In this document: positions 49,695-57,269 of the stretch, one piece after another
Position numbering within the stretch: the first letter of the stretch is position 1
Layout: each line of letters opens with the position of its first letter
Assembly (NCBI RefSeq): GCF_000308855.1
Contig: NZ_BAGM01000206.1
Span: 1-62,732, forward strand
Reading direction: 5' to 3'
Origin: Nocardia veterana NBRC 100344
Lineage (GTDB): Bacteria > Actinomycetota > Actinomycetes > Mycobacteriales > Mycobacteriaceae
Length of the DNA stretch: 62,732 nucleotides
Translations under genes and position numbers: made by a program
The notes under the pieces: model-generated
What the model saw: the letters and a program-made list of their open reading frames with translations, nothing else
The model's database searches: none
What the model was told of the DNA's origin: nothing

Positions 49695-50061
49695 GGATCC
49701 CCTTCGAAAGTCTGTCCACACCACTCGGCAGCATGGAACCGCAACTGCTAAATCCCCCGACAAATAAGCACAGAAACGACTTGCATGCCGGTATGAACCG
49801 CAGTCTAACCGGGCCGTCCAAATGCCACTTTCCAAGGGATCGATAACTTGGGACGCACCACGAACGAGCTGGGTTCCAGCCTATTGGCTAGTTCACAATC
49901 ATTGTTCAGCGCTACGCCGTCTGCTAACGTCCGATAATTACAGAGACCGCCGGGGGGAAATGCTCGGGTTTCCACTCCACGTAATCCACAGCAACCACCA
50001 CTGGTGGCCGCTGGAGATACGGCGCGCGCATACGGCGCCGCCGCGACACGAAGGAGCACCG
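49695..50061. other. 367-base divergent region upstream of the porin and small secreted genes
   Basis: Promoters for the minus-strand porin operon and the plus-strand secreted genes must lie here. It is less GC-rich than its surroundings around 49740-49930. No gene, long palindrome or repeat is apparent except the start of the segment duplicated at 50430-50550. Confidence 0.5.
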
Positions 50062-50340
50062 ATGACACTGAAAAAGGCCGTAGCAGCAGCTACTTTCGGC
50101 CTGGCGATTGCCGCCCTCGGCGCCGGCGCGGCCAACGCCGCGATCGGCGCCGGTAGCGGATTGCATGCCGGATGTGGTGACGATCCGATGGCGGGCTGCT
50201 CGGTTCCGGCGCCACCGGACAACTCGGGCAACTGGACGTGGGATCGAAACAGCGGTCAGTGGCAGTCGACTCCGGTCCAGCCCGGCGTGACGAACCCGAC
50301 TGTAGACCCGCAGGGCAGTATCCCCTTCCCCAACAACTGA
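50062..50340 (+). CDS. Small secreted protein, copy 1 of a tandem pair
   Basis: 92 residues. Signal peptide MTLKKAVAAATFGLAIAALG to about residue 26 (cleavage after ANA), then a short mature chain with two Cys (CGDDPMAGC) and a Pro/Asn/Gln-rich end (GNWTWDRNSGQWQSTPVQPG). AAGGAG precedes the ATG. The first 38 bases of the gene are identical to those of the next gene; the mature parts differ. Confidence 0.75.
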   Translation: MTLKKAVAAATFGLAIAALGAGAANAAIGAGSGLHAGCGDDPMAGCSVPAPPDNSGNWTWDRNSGQWQSTPVQPGVTNPTVDPQGSIPFPNN

Positions 50341-50472
50341 TTTCGACTCCCGGGCGGGACAGTCAACACCCCTGCATCTTGTCCTTGCCCGGGGCCTCGG
50401 CAGCAGGGCGCGTATCCACGCGCCGCCGGCGCGCGCACCCGGCGCCGCCGCGGACACGAAGGAGCAGCACCA

Positions 50473-50510
50473 ATGACACTGAAAAAGGCCGTAGCAGCAG
50501 CTACTTTCGG
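50473..50510 (+). repeat. Direct repeat of the signal-peptide start (mate at 50062-50099)
   Basis: 38 bases identical to 50062-50099, with the flanking ribosome-site regions also alike (ACACGAAGGAGCA). The identity includes third codon positions, so the duplication is recent or the stretch is kept by gene conversion. Confidence 0.8.
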
Positions 50511-50745
50511 TCTCGCGATCGCCGCGCTCGGCGCTGGCGCGGCCAACGCAGCAGTCACTACAGGTGGGGTCCACACCGGCGTGGACCCGGAATCCGGAGC
50601 CTGGGACGGCTACGGTGAGCGGCCGCCGTACCTGGAAGGACATTCGGTCCCGGCCCCCGCGATCCAGCCTGGCGTCACAACCCCGTACGACCCCAACAAT
50701 GTCGACTCCAGCGGGCAGCTGCCGAACGGCGGGGACGGCTACTGA
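50473..50745 (+). CDS. Small secreted protein, copy 2 of a tandem pair
   Basis: 90 residues with the same signal peptide as the preceding gene and a different mature part rich in Gly, Pro and Tyr (DPESGAWDGYGERPPYLEGH, IQPGVTTPYDPNN). Both mature parts share a (V/I)QPGVT(N/T)P motif, so the pair arose by duplication and the mature chains have since diverged. A hairpin terminator follows at 50835. Confidence 0.75.
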   Translation: MTLKKAVAAATFGLAIAALGAGAANAAVTTGGVHTGVDPESGAWDGYGERPPYLEGHSVPAPAIQPGVTTPYDPNNVDSSGQLPNGGDGY

Positions 50746-50834
50746 GCGATCCTCAGGGCAGCATCGGCAACAACTGAACGGACATCTGGCCCGATCATCA
50801 GCTCCCGGATCTTGCTCGAGCCGGTGGAAGGGCA

Positions 50835-50868
50835 CGAAGGGCGCGCATCAGAAGATGCGCGCCCTTCG
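50835..50868 (+). terminator. Hairpin terminator after the small secreted genes
   Basis: Perfect 15-bp arms CGAAGGGCGCGCATC (50835-50849) and GATGCGCGCCCTTCG (50854-50868), loop AGAA, followed by TCTACTGTC. It lies 90 bases after the second secreted-protein gene. The rest of 50746-50988 shows no gene. Confidence 0.8.
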
Positions 50869-50988
50869 TCTACTGTCAGGCATTCCGACCGGGGAGCTAC
50901 TCGGCTGAGACCCGTCATCCCAAGTCACGCTCGACGAGTGCTCCTACGCCGCAGGCCATTTGGCGGTCACCGTGGCAAGTCGTCCGGC

Positions 50989-51237
50989 CTAACGTCTCGC
51001 GGCGACACCGAGGATCGCGAGGTTGGCCAGCTGGACTGCCGTGATCACGCTGGCGGTCAGCAGGTAGGCAGTATGACCTGAGCTCCACATCAGCGCGGCG
51101 ATCCCTCCAGTGACGAGAGTTCCAAAGAGTCCAACGGCGATGGATCGGGCGAGCTCATCGGCACGGATACTGAGCCAGGACCAGATGCCCGCGGACACGA
51201 GCAGCGCGACGGCGGCCGCCGCATCGAGATTGTCCAT
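50989..51237 (-). CDS. Small membrane protein
   Basis: 82 residues with three hydrophobic stretches (about 6-24, AAAVALLVSAGIWSWLSI; 33-52, IAVGLFGTLVTGGIAALMW; 58-78, YLLTASVITAVQLANLAILG). Not recognised. Lies 39 bases downstream of the HTH gene at 51277 on the same strand and is probably co-transcribed. Confidence 0.6.
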   Translation of the reverse strand: MDNLDAAAAVALLVSAGIWSWLSIRADELARSIAVGLFGTLVTGGIAALMWSSGHTAYLLTASVITAVQLANLAILGVAARR

Positions 51238-51276
51238 TCGTAACTTCCTCTCCCTCTTACCATTATCGCTCAGTAG

Positions 51277-51942
51277 TCAGAAGCGCTCAGGCCGGTACGC
51301 GCCGCCCGCTTTCGTCGGGCAAGGGTCGCCGAGGCGATACGGCAAGTCACCTGCGGTGTGGAGTCTGTCGATCTCCTGGGCTGGCAGCGGACGGTCGTCT
51401 ACGGCGCGGAATCGCCACTTTCGTCCGTCGCTGTCCCAGCCGCCGGTGTCGATCGCGTAGACCCGGCGGACCTCGCCGTCGACGGCGATGACGGCATGTG
51501 CGGCCGCCGCGCGCACATCGGCGCCGATCGGCCACCATCCGCGATCCGCGTCGTACTGGCCGGATCCGCCGACCTCGCCGACTCGCGCCCGCGAATCATG
51601 TTCCGGCGCAGGATGACTACGGTCGCGCCGAGATATCACCACCACAATCCGTTCGCCGCGGAGATGGCCCCACCGATGGCTCGCAGCTTGCCGGGTGATC
51701 CCTACCGCCGTACCGAGATCTTCGAAGGTGGCACCATGCGCCAGTGCCAGCGCCGCACAATCGGCCATCATGCCGTCGACGGCTGGCCGCAGTTTCGCTT
51801 CGAGCGCGCCCAATTCGGCGAGAAACGGCCCTGGTCCCCGCGCACCATGAGCGTGGCGGCGCAGCGCGCTCCGGGCCGACGACCGTAATCCGGCGATTGC
51901 ATCGATCAGCCAACCATCCGGCTCGCTTGCTCCATCGTTCAC
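51277..51942 (-). CDS. HTH protein with an additional C-terminal domain
   Basis: 221 residues from the GTG at 51940-51942. The HTH LAHGATFEDLGTAVGITRQA followed by ASHRW (~66-90) resembles that of the proteins at 2270-2746 and 6166-6705. The C-terminal ~100 residues (AVIAVDGEVRRVYAIDTGGW, DSDGRKWRFRAV, then DLPYRLGDPCPTKAGGAYRP) look like a compact beta domain of unknown function, perhaps a binding module. Operator-like inverted repeats lie upstream at 51950-51995. Confidence 0.65.
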   Translation of the reverse strand: MNDGASEPDGWLIDAIAGLRSSARSALRRHAHGARGPGPFLAELGALEAKLRPAVDGMMADCAALALAHGATFEDLGTAVGITRQAASHRWGHLRGERIVVVISRRDRSHPAPEHDSRARVGEVGGSGQYDADRGWWPIGADVRAAAAHAVIAVDGEVRRVYAIDTGGWDSDGRKWRFRAVDDRPLPAQEIDRLHTAGDLPYRLGDPCPTKAGGAYRPERF

Positions 51943-51949
51943 AAGGGGT

Positions 51950-51995
51950 AAATGTACTTACCTCCCTCGCGGCATGCAAGGACGTAAATACATTT
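51950..51995 (-). promoter_or_regulatory. Inverted repeat upstream of the HTH gene
   Basis: AAATGTACTTAC (51950-51961) and GTAAATACATTT (51984-51995) match as inverted repeats at 11 of 12 positions. They start 8 bases upstream of the GTG. Likely operator for the HTH protein itself; geometry differs from the 29-bp spaced pairs at 2751 and 6729. Confidence 0.5.
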
Positions 51996-52165
51996 GCGCT
52001 AACGTCGGTAAACGGTGCGAATTTCGACAGTCCGACACGCAACAGCCGCTCCGCCGTGGCCCGCCGCTACAGCAGCCGATAATGCCCACTTATCGGAGGT
52101 CAGACGCCGACTGTCGAAAACCTGGGCAATGTCGGAAATCTATGTTCAGAAAACGGTCAGTTGCA

Positions 52166-52171
52166 TATACT
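52166..52171 (+). promoter_or_regulatory. -10 element giving a leaderless transcript of the recombinase-like gene
   Basis: TATACT, 6 bases before the ATG at 52178, so transcription should start at or next to the start codon. No ribosome site is present upstream, which fits. The rest of 51996-52165 shows no gene. Confidence 0.55.
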
Positions 52172-52177
52172 CGACAC

Positions 52178-53395
52178 ATGCTGATCGGGTATGTGTCCGT
52201 GGCGCCGGACGAGGATCCGGGCCCGCAGATCGCGGCTCTGCGCGCCGCAGGGGTCGACACCGCCGATATTCACGTCGACACCGTGACCGCCCTAGATCGG
52301 ACCGCTCCCCGTCCGGCGCTCGACCGTGTGCGCGCTTCCGCCGGCGCGGGGACGACCGTTACCGTCACCGCGCTGGACCGGCTCGCGCCCGGCGTGCAGC
52401 CGCTGGTCGCTCTCGGCGCCGGACTGGCCGCCGCCGGGGCCGATCTGCGCGTGCTCGACGACGGCATCGACACCACCACCGTCGCGGGCCGCGCCCAGCT
52501 CGACCTGCTGGCCCGGCTCGACGGCCTGCACCGCCGCACCATCAGCACCGGAACCCGCGCCGGACTCGCCGCCGCCCGTGCCCGAGGCCGCAAGGGCGGA
52601 CGCCCCGCCAAACTCACACCCGAACAGATCGCCCACGCCCAGCAGCTCTATGACGAGGGCGAGAAGTCGCTCGACCAGATCGCCAAGATCTTCGGCGTCG
52701 GCCGCACCACCCTCTACGGCCACCTGGACAAGAGCACCGTCGGAAAACGCCCCCGCGCCCGACGCACCACCCCCGTATCAGCACCGGCGACCACCGAAAC
52801 CCGAACCGACACGAATCCCCCCGCACTGCAGACCGTTGCGGCCGCCGCCGCGATCGCACCCGCAGCGCTGGCGAGTCCCGAAACCACGACCCCGCCCACC
52901 GGCGAGACCAGCCCGCTCGTTCCCACCGAGGACAACCGCGCCGCGCGGGCCCTGGCCGCCCTCCAGCGCGGCCGCCGGCGCGAGAACCGGTGGGACGAAC
53001 CCGCGCCATGCCCGTCCTGCGGCCACGATCCCGGCCACCGCGGCGGCCGCCTCGCCCAGCACCAGGATCTGCAGATCAGCTGGCTCGAACCGGACCCCTC
53101 CGACGACAACCCCGGCGGCATGATCGTCGCCCACCACTGCACCGAATGCCAACCCTCGCAACGGTTCCCGATTACCTGCGCCGATCCGCACTGCGACAAC
53201 GGCCCCATTCTCGGCGGGCAGCTCGCTATCGACGCCGCCGCGCCCGGCGCCCAGCTGCCCGAACTGGTCTACTGGTGGCTCGCACGCCGAGGCTGGCGCG
53301 ACACCGCCGCCGGACTGGTCTGCTCCGAACACGCTGAGCGCCACGGAATGACATCAGCACCCGCGCGCGCAGCGAAAGTCATTGGGCAGGACTAG
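52178..53395 (+). CDS. Serine-recombinase-like protein with lost catalytic residues and a Cys-rich tail
   Basis: 405 residues. The resolvase fold is clear: MLIGYVSVAPDED, VTVTALDRLAPGVQPL, ADLRVLDDGIDTTTVAGRAQ, then TRAGLAAARARGRKGGRPAK and an HTH (KSLDQIAKIFGVGRTTLYGH). The catalytic Ser of the usual GYxRVSTxxQ is replaced by Ala and its Arg by Ser (GYVSVAP), and the second active-site Arg of LDRLxRS is gone (LDRLAPG). A tail of ~170 residues adds a Pro/Thr linker and a Cys/His cluster (CPSCGHDPGH, HHCTECQ, CADPHCDNG). Probably a DNA-binding regulator or architectural protein rather than a recombinase. Confidence 0.8.
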   Translation: MLIGYVSVAPDEDPGPQIAALRAAGVDTADIHVDTVTALDRTAPRPALDRVRASAGAGTTVTVTALDRLAPGVQPLVALGAGLAAAGADLRVLDDGIDTTTVAGRAQLDLLARLDGLHRRTISTGTRAGLAAARARGRKGGRPAKLTPEQIAHAQQLYDEGEKSLDQIAKIFGVGRTTLYGHLDKSTVGKRPRARRTTPVSAPATTETRTDTNPPALQTVAAAAAIAPAALASPETTTPPTGETSPLVPTEDNRAARALAALQRGRRRENRWDEPAPCPSCGHDPGHRGGRLAQHQDLQISWLEPDPSDDNPGGMIVAHHCTECQPSQRFPITCADPHCDNGPILGGQLAIDAAAPGAQLPELVYWWLARRGWRDTAAGLVCSEHAERHGMTSAPARAAKVIGQD

Positions 53396-53440
53396 TGTTC
53401 GATCGAGCGTGTAACCGGTGGTGAAAGGCAGTCGGGAGTC

Positions 53441-54241
53441 ATGGTGGACGAGTTGCGGACCGACCAGGCGCACAGTGCTCGCATGTACGACTTCTATCTG
53501 GGCGGCCACGACAACTACGAGGCCGACCGTGCGGCGGCCGCGCGCGTACTCAAGGTGTTTCCGACCGCGCCGGAGATGGCACGAGCCAACCGCGACTTCA
53601 TGAACCGCGCCGTGGAATACCTTGCCCGCCAAGGGATAAGCCAGTTTCTCGATATCGGTACTGGCATCCCGACCGAGCCCAATCTGCACCAGACCGCTCA
53701 GGCCGTCGACCCTGCGGCACGGGTGGTTTATGTCGACAACGACCCCCTGGTCCTCACCCACGCCCGCGCTCTCATGCAGGGCACACCCGAAGGCCGGACC
53801 GCGTTCGTGGCCGCCGACGCCTGCGACGCCGAGGCCATCCTCCAATCCCCTGAGCTGAGCGCCACGCTCGACCTCGCTCAACCGGTCGCACTCAGCTTGG
53901 TCGCGCTGCTGCACTTCCTGCCCGATTCCCGGCGACCACTGGAGGCGCTGCAGACGATCGCTGCGGCCCTGGCGCCCGGATCCTGGTTGGTGATCAGCCA
54001 GGCCACCGGCGACTTCGCGCCCGATACCGTTGCCGAAGCGGTGCGGATCTACCGTGAAAGTGGCCTGGACCCGCAAGTCCGCTCGCGCGACGAGATCACC
54101 GAATTCTTCACCGCGACAGGGTTCGAACTGGTCGCGCCTGGACTCGTGCCCCCACACCGCTGGCCGACCGACACCCTCAAAGCAACCGCCGGTGCCGACG
54201 AGCGCGTGAGTTTCTACGCCGGAGTCGGCCGCAAACGCTAA
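53441..54241 (+). CDS. SAM-dependent methyltransferase (PF04672 / DUF574 type)
   Basis: 266 residues. HSARMYDFYLGGHDNYEADR at the N terminus, motif I QFLDIGTGIPTEPNLHQTAQ and VVYVDNDPLVLTHARAL match the S-adenosyl methyltransferase family common in Streptomyces and Nocardia (Methyltransf_19). Substrate unknown. GGGAG precedes the ATG. It starts 46 bases after the recombinase-like gene and may share its transcript. Confidence 0.9.
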   Translation: MVDELRTDQAHSARMYDFYLGGHDNYEADRAAAARVLKVFPTAPEMARANRDFMNRAVEYLARQGISQFLDIGTGIPTEPNLHQTAQAVDPAARVVYVDNDPLVLTHARALMQGTPEGRTAFVAADACDAEAILQSPELSATLDLAQPVALSLVALLHFLPDSRRPLEALQTIAAALAPGSWLVISQATGDFAPDTVAEAVRIYRESGLDPQVRSRDEITEFFTATGFELVAPGLVPPHRWPTDTLKATAGADERVSFYAGVGRKR

Positions 54242-54470
54242 CTCCGGGCTGCGCCCACCCGCGCAGACCTTTTCGCACGGGACATAGCTGTCGGTCCCTG
54301 CGGCTACAGTGGTGCGGTCGGCAAGTCGCGTACGCCGCCCGCCCAGACCCGCGCCCACACCGCGGAGTCGACGACGGCCAAGGTCTTTCGGGGCCCGCGA
54401 AATTCAGGACTGTCCACGCGCCGTGCACATCGCCGGCGGGGTGTGGGACCGGCCGGAGGAAGAGCACGTC

Positions 54471-55253
54471 ATGCCCAAACATCAGTCCACCGCCGCCAAG
54501 AAGGCCCGCGCCGCCGCCCGGGACGGCCGGAAATACACCACCGCCCTGCACGAGGCCCGCTCGACTGCCGCCCCGCAGGTCCTCGCTGGCTCACCGCAAT
54601 GGCACGCCCGCCGGGCTGCCGATCCCGGCACCCGCGGCATATACCTGTGGAATCGCTTCCGCAGGCGCGTTGTTCGCGGCCGTCTGGTCTTCAACGACAC
54701 CCCGCGCGGCCGCGACCAGCTGCTGAGCCTGCTCTACGACATGGTGCTCACCGCCCGGCCCGAGCTGGCGCCGACCGTGCCCGACGATGCCGTGGCGGCC
54801 GCCGACTTCGATGCCATCGACGCCGCGTTCGCTCCGCTGGACCGCGCGGTGCGCTGCGTCCTGGCCCAGAGTCCGGCGAGCGTGTGGCAGCAGCAGCTAC
54901 AGGCCCACGTCGAAGCCCTGGACGCGCAGACCGGGCCGGGGTGGCAAGCCCGCCGCGCCCTCACCGGCTGGTATCACCGCGCACTGACCCCGGTCTATAC
55001 CTTCGACGAGTGGCCGAGGGCCGAAGGGCTGCCCTACTACGGAACCTGCGACACCCTCGACGCCGTCCTGGTGCACACCGCCGGCGGCTACGCCCCCGGC
55101 ACACGAGTACAGCTCGACGACGACCGGATCGTCTACGTCCTGCGCGTCGACTGGTGGGACGAGCACGGCGGCCCCGACGGCTACACCGTGGTGCCGGAAG
55201 ACACCGGCGGTGACTTCGAGATCCGTGCCGATCGAGTGGTGGGAACGGCGTAG
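54471..55253 (+). CDS. Hypothetical plasmid protein with basic N terminus
   Basis: 260 residues from the ATG at 54471 (GGAGGA upstream). The N terminus KKARAAARDGRKYTTALHEA is a pattern seen at the start of many actinobacterial plasmid proteins of unknown function. The C-terminal third (GGYAPGTRVQLDDDRIVYVL, RVDWWDEHGG, then GGDFEIRADRVV) looks like a small beta-rich module. No enzyme motif recognised. A possible -10 TACAGT lies around 54304-54309. Confidence 0.65.
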   Translation: MPKHQSTAAKKARAAARDGRKYTTALHEARSTAAPQVLAGSPQWHARRAADPGTRGIYLWNRFRRRVVRGRLVFNDTPRGRDQLLSLLYDMVLTARPELAPTVPDDAVAAADFDAIDAAFAPLDRAVRCVLAQSPASVWQQQLQAHVEALDAQTGPGWQARRALTGWYHRALTPVYTFDEWPRAEGLPYYGTCDTLDAVLVHTAGGYAPGTRVQLDDDRIVYVLRVDWWDEHGGPDGYTVVPEDTGGDFEIRADRVVGTA

Positions 55254-55304
55254 AACGGCGCAGCGCAACAAATCTCGTTCGAACACCCCTGCCTCGCTGG
55301 GTAA

Positions 55305-55322
55305 CGTATCCACGTGGATACG
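55305..55322. promoter_or_regulatory. 18-bp palindrome overlapping a GTG start (copy 1)
   Basis: CGTATCCAC and GTGGATACG form a perfect palindrome whose right half begins with the GTG start codon of the next gene. Its 14-base core TATCCACGTGGATA recurs at 56848-56861, also on a GTG. Operator at the start of a leaderless transcript is the likely role. Confidence 0.65.
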
Positions 55323-56021
55323 ACTGCCGATCCGGACGCGAGCGGCGATAAAGCCGCCGAAACCCCCGGAGGCCAGGGCGCCGCCAGGACGGCCGAAATC
55401 AGCGGAGCACGCCAGTATTCCACGGGCAAGTTGACAGCCAGCCAAGCCAAGACGGTCAACGCGTGGCGTGGCGAACTCCACCGCCCCCGCCGGCGCACCT
55501 ACCTCACAGACGACGGACGGCCACCCGCCTCGAGTTCGGACTGCCTCGCAGCCGCGGTCATCGATCTACTCGATGCCGCCCCACCCACACCTACGGAGGT
55601 GGCCCAGTACGCGGCCCGGATCCGTACAGCGCAGCGTGACGGCCGCGCCGACCGCTTCCCCGGCGACACGCACGTGACCTTCTATCTGCCCGAGCTCTAC
55701 GCCGGTCCGGCCGAGAGTCTGCTCATCGATGCCCGCGCCGCCCACAGCACCGCCATCGACGATGCCCGCGCCGCGGCCAGGCGCCGGTTTCCAGGCCGGT
55801 ACCAGGCCGAGGAGCGGTCTCAGCTCATGCTCGGCACGCTCGCTGACCAGCAGCTCACGCCCACTGTGCCTCGCCGGTTGCCGATGGGCACACTGGCACG
55901 GATGGCCATCGACCGATGGGCTCGCCGTGCTCCGCGAGCCGTCGTCGCGGCCGCCGCCAAACACTCGGCGACCTACCACCTCCAGCACCACCGCGCCCGC
56001 ACCGATATGGGCCGACAGTAG
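55314..56021 (+). CDS. Hypothetical protein with operator over its start codon
   Basis: 235 residues from the GTG in the palindrome. The N-terminal ~40 residues are disordered. The body (TASQAKTVNAWRGELHRPRR, SSSDCLAAAVIDLLDAAPPT, DTHVTFYLPELYAGPAESLL) is soluble and helical, and the C terminus is Arg/Ala-rich. THVTFYLPELYAGPAESLLI has a beta-strand then helix order seen in ribbon-helix-helix-like proteins, so DNA binding is possible. Confidence 0.6.
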   Translation: MDTTADPDASGDKAAETPGGQGAARTAEISGARQYSTGKLTASQAKTVNAWRGELHRPRRRTYLTDDGRPPASSSDCLAAAVIDLLDAAPPTPTEVAQYAARIRTAQRDGRADRFPGDTHVTFYLPELYAGPAESLLIDARAAHSTAIDDARAAARRRFPGRYQAEERSQLMLGTLADQQLTPTVPRRLPMGTLARMAIDRWARRAPRAVVAAAAKHSATYHLQHHRARTDMGRQ

Positions 56022-56023
56022 CC

Positions 56024-56262
56024 GCGCACCAGGCAATTCCGCAGTCCCGCAAACACATTCGAGAACGGGCCGCGCGTAGCCGCTTCGCCGCTGCCGCCGC
56101 CGGGCAATCCTGGGGAACGGATGGCCAGTCGATGCCGGTCCCCTCCCGTTCGAGCGTGAGCGGCTGGCCGTGGACGGCCCCGGCGGGCTCCCGGCGCCCG
56201 AGCACCTTCAGGCCCGAATCTGGCCGGTGCGGGAGCGGAGTCGGCGCATCGTGCTGTGCCCT
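56024..56262 (-). pseudogene. Decayed inverted copy of the zinc-ribbon-like gene at 56426
   Basis: On the minus strand, 56175 down to 56102 is nearly identical to 56504-56580 of the neighbouring plus-strand gene (VHGQPLTLE...GIDWPSVPQDCP against VYGQPLTLE...GIDWPSVPQDCP), differing by one codon in length. Similarity continues weakly on both sides (REPAGAV against WEPTTVTV; LRDCGIAWC against CHECGIAK). The Cys residues are mostly lost and no sensible start or stop is present, so this is a relic of an inverted duplication. Confidence 0.6.
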
Positions 56263-56425
56263 TCTCGCATCCCGGAATCTGCCGACGGCATACCGCAGCG
56301 AACAGCCGATGTTCAAGGGCGCTACCGCGTCACTGCGTGATGGACATCCGCCCACCCCAGCACACCGGCCGCCCGCCGCGATCTGGGCAAGCCCAGATTC
56401 CAGAACACGGAAAGGACACTCCACC

Positions 56426-56689
56426 ATGACCACCAACCCCGCCCCCGCACCGGCCAGCCTCGCCCGCTTCGGTGACGGCCGCTGGGAACCCACCACGGTC
56501 ACCGTCTACGGCCAGCCGCTCACGCTCGAGCGCGCCGTCATCCCCGGCATCGACTGGCCATCCGTTCCCCAGGATTGCCCGATCTGCAACAGCGGCGAAG
56601 GCTGCTACGCCCAGACCGTCCTCGAATGCGAGTACTGCGACCACGGAATCTGCCACGAATGCGGCATCGCCAAGACCCTGCTCGGCTGA
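56426..56689 (+). CDS. Small Cys-rich (zinc-ribbon-like) protein
   Basis: 87 residues. FGDGRWEPTTVTVYGQPLTL then PQDCPICNSGEGCYAQTVLE and CEYCDHGICHECGIAK: Cys pairs CPIC, CEYC and CHEC could bind one or two zinc ions. AAAGGA precedes the ATG. Not a named family to my knowledge. A decayed inverted copy lies 250-400 bases upstream. Confidence 0.7.
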   Translation: MTTNPAPAPASLARFGDGRWEPTTVTVYGQPLTLERAVIPGIDWPSVPQDCPICNSGEGCYAQTVLECEYCDHGICHECGIAKTLLG

Positions 56690-56782
56690 GCGGGCCCGGG
56701 GGCTCCGGCCCCCTCTCCCGGGCGCCCGGCAACGAGGCCGGACAGCGAGTCGCCGCCGACGCTGACTCCTAGCCCGCGGGCT

Positions 56783-56832
56783 CTCGCGGTCCGGTGCAGA
56801 CCCTGTCCTTTCCATCCGCACCGGACCGCGAG
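56783..56832 (+). terminator. Long-arm hairpin before operator copy 2
   Basis: Perfect 15-bp arms CTCGCGGTCCGGTGC (56783-56797) and GCACCGGACCGCGAG (56818-56832) with a 20-base pyrimidine-rich loop. Plausibly ends the transcript of the Cys-rich gene. Confidence 0.55.
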
Positions 56833-56847
56833 GGGGCGACGAGAAGA

Positions 56848-56861
56848 TATCCACGTGGATA
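56848..56861. promoter_or_regulatory. TATCCACGTGGATA palindrome overlapping a GTG (copy 2)
   Basis: Perfect 14-bp palindrome identical in its core to 55305-55322, again with GTGGATAC at the start of an open frame (56855). Two identical sites 1.5 kb apart suggest one regulator. Confidence 0.6.
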
Positions 56862-57191
56862 CTCTCAGCCCGCGCAAGCCGTATGGATGCCGAGGCCCCA
56901 GCCTTGCCCTCACGGGCACGCTGCGTGTCTCTCGGCGTCAGGGCAGGTCCGGGGCGTGGATGCGCGCCGGTGTCGCACCAGGCGCTACGCCCGGATCCAG
57001 AGAGGCAGCTTCGACGACGGTGACTCTTTTGCTGGCCGCAGGGTCGGCGGCCGATTCCGCCGCATCCTCCACTGCCGGCGGGGCGCTGCGCACGCCGATG
57101 AAGCAGGCGAGGAGGAAGGCAAGTCGTTCGGTCGGGACATGTGCGCCGCTCCAGGTCGCCGAGAAAAGTGCTGGTCAAGGCCCGAAAAGAC

Positions 57192-57221
57192 TTGCATAGT
57201 ACTATGGTAACGTAGTACTAT
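57192..57221 (+). promoter_or_regulatory. TAGTACTA promoter/operator module 1
   Basis: -35 TTGCAT (57192-57197), 18-base spacer, -10 TACTAT (57216-57221). A CATAGTACTATG palindrome (57195-57206) covers the -35 and TAGTACTA (57213-57220) covers the -10, so a repressor at either site would block RNA polymerase. Drives the DUF932 gene. Confidence 0.8.
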
Positions 57222-57269
57222 ATAAGTAGGCCGAGGGGAAAGGCCCCGAGGCGCTACCAAGGAGGCACT

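Larger units (their letters stand above)
56690..57269. other. 580-base region with hairpin, operator copy 2 and a doubtful frame
   Basis: Holds a hairpin (56783-56832), the second TATCCACGTGGATA palindrome (56848-56861) and the first TAGTACTA promoter (57192-57221). A frame from the GTG in the palindrome (56855) runs to 57199 (114 codons), but its product is Ala/Ser/Arg-rich and its stop lies inside the next promoter, so the gene is doubtful. Confidence 0.5.

Noticed and set aside
52178..53395. Active resolvase or invertase with nearby recombination sites
   Set aside because: The catalytic Ser and two Arg are replaced, and I found no paired crossover sites beside it.
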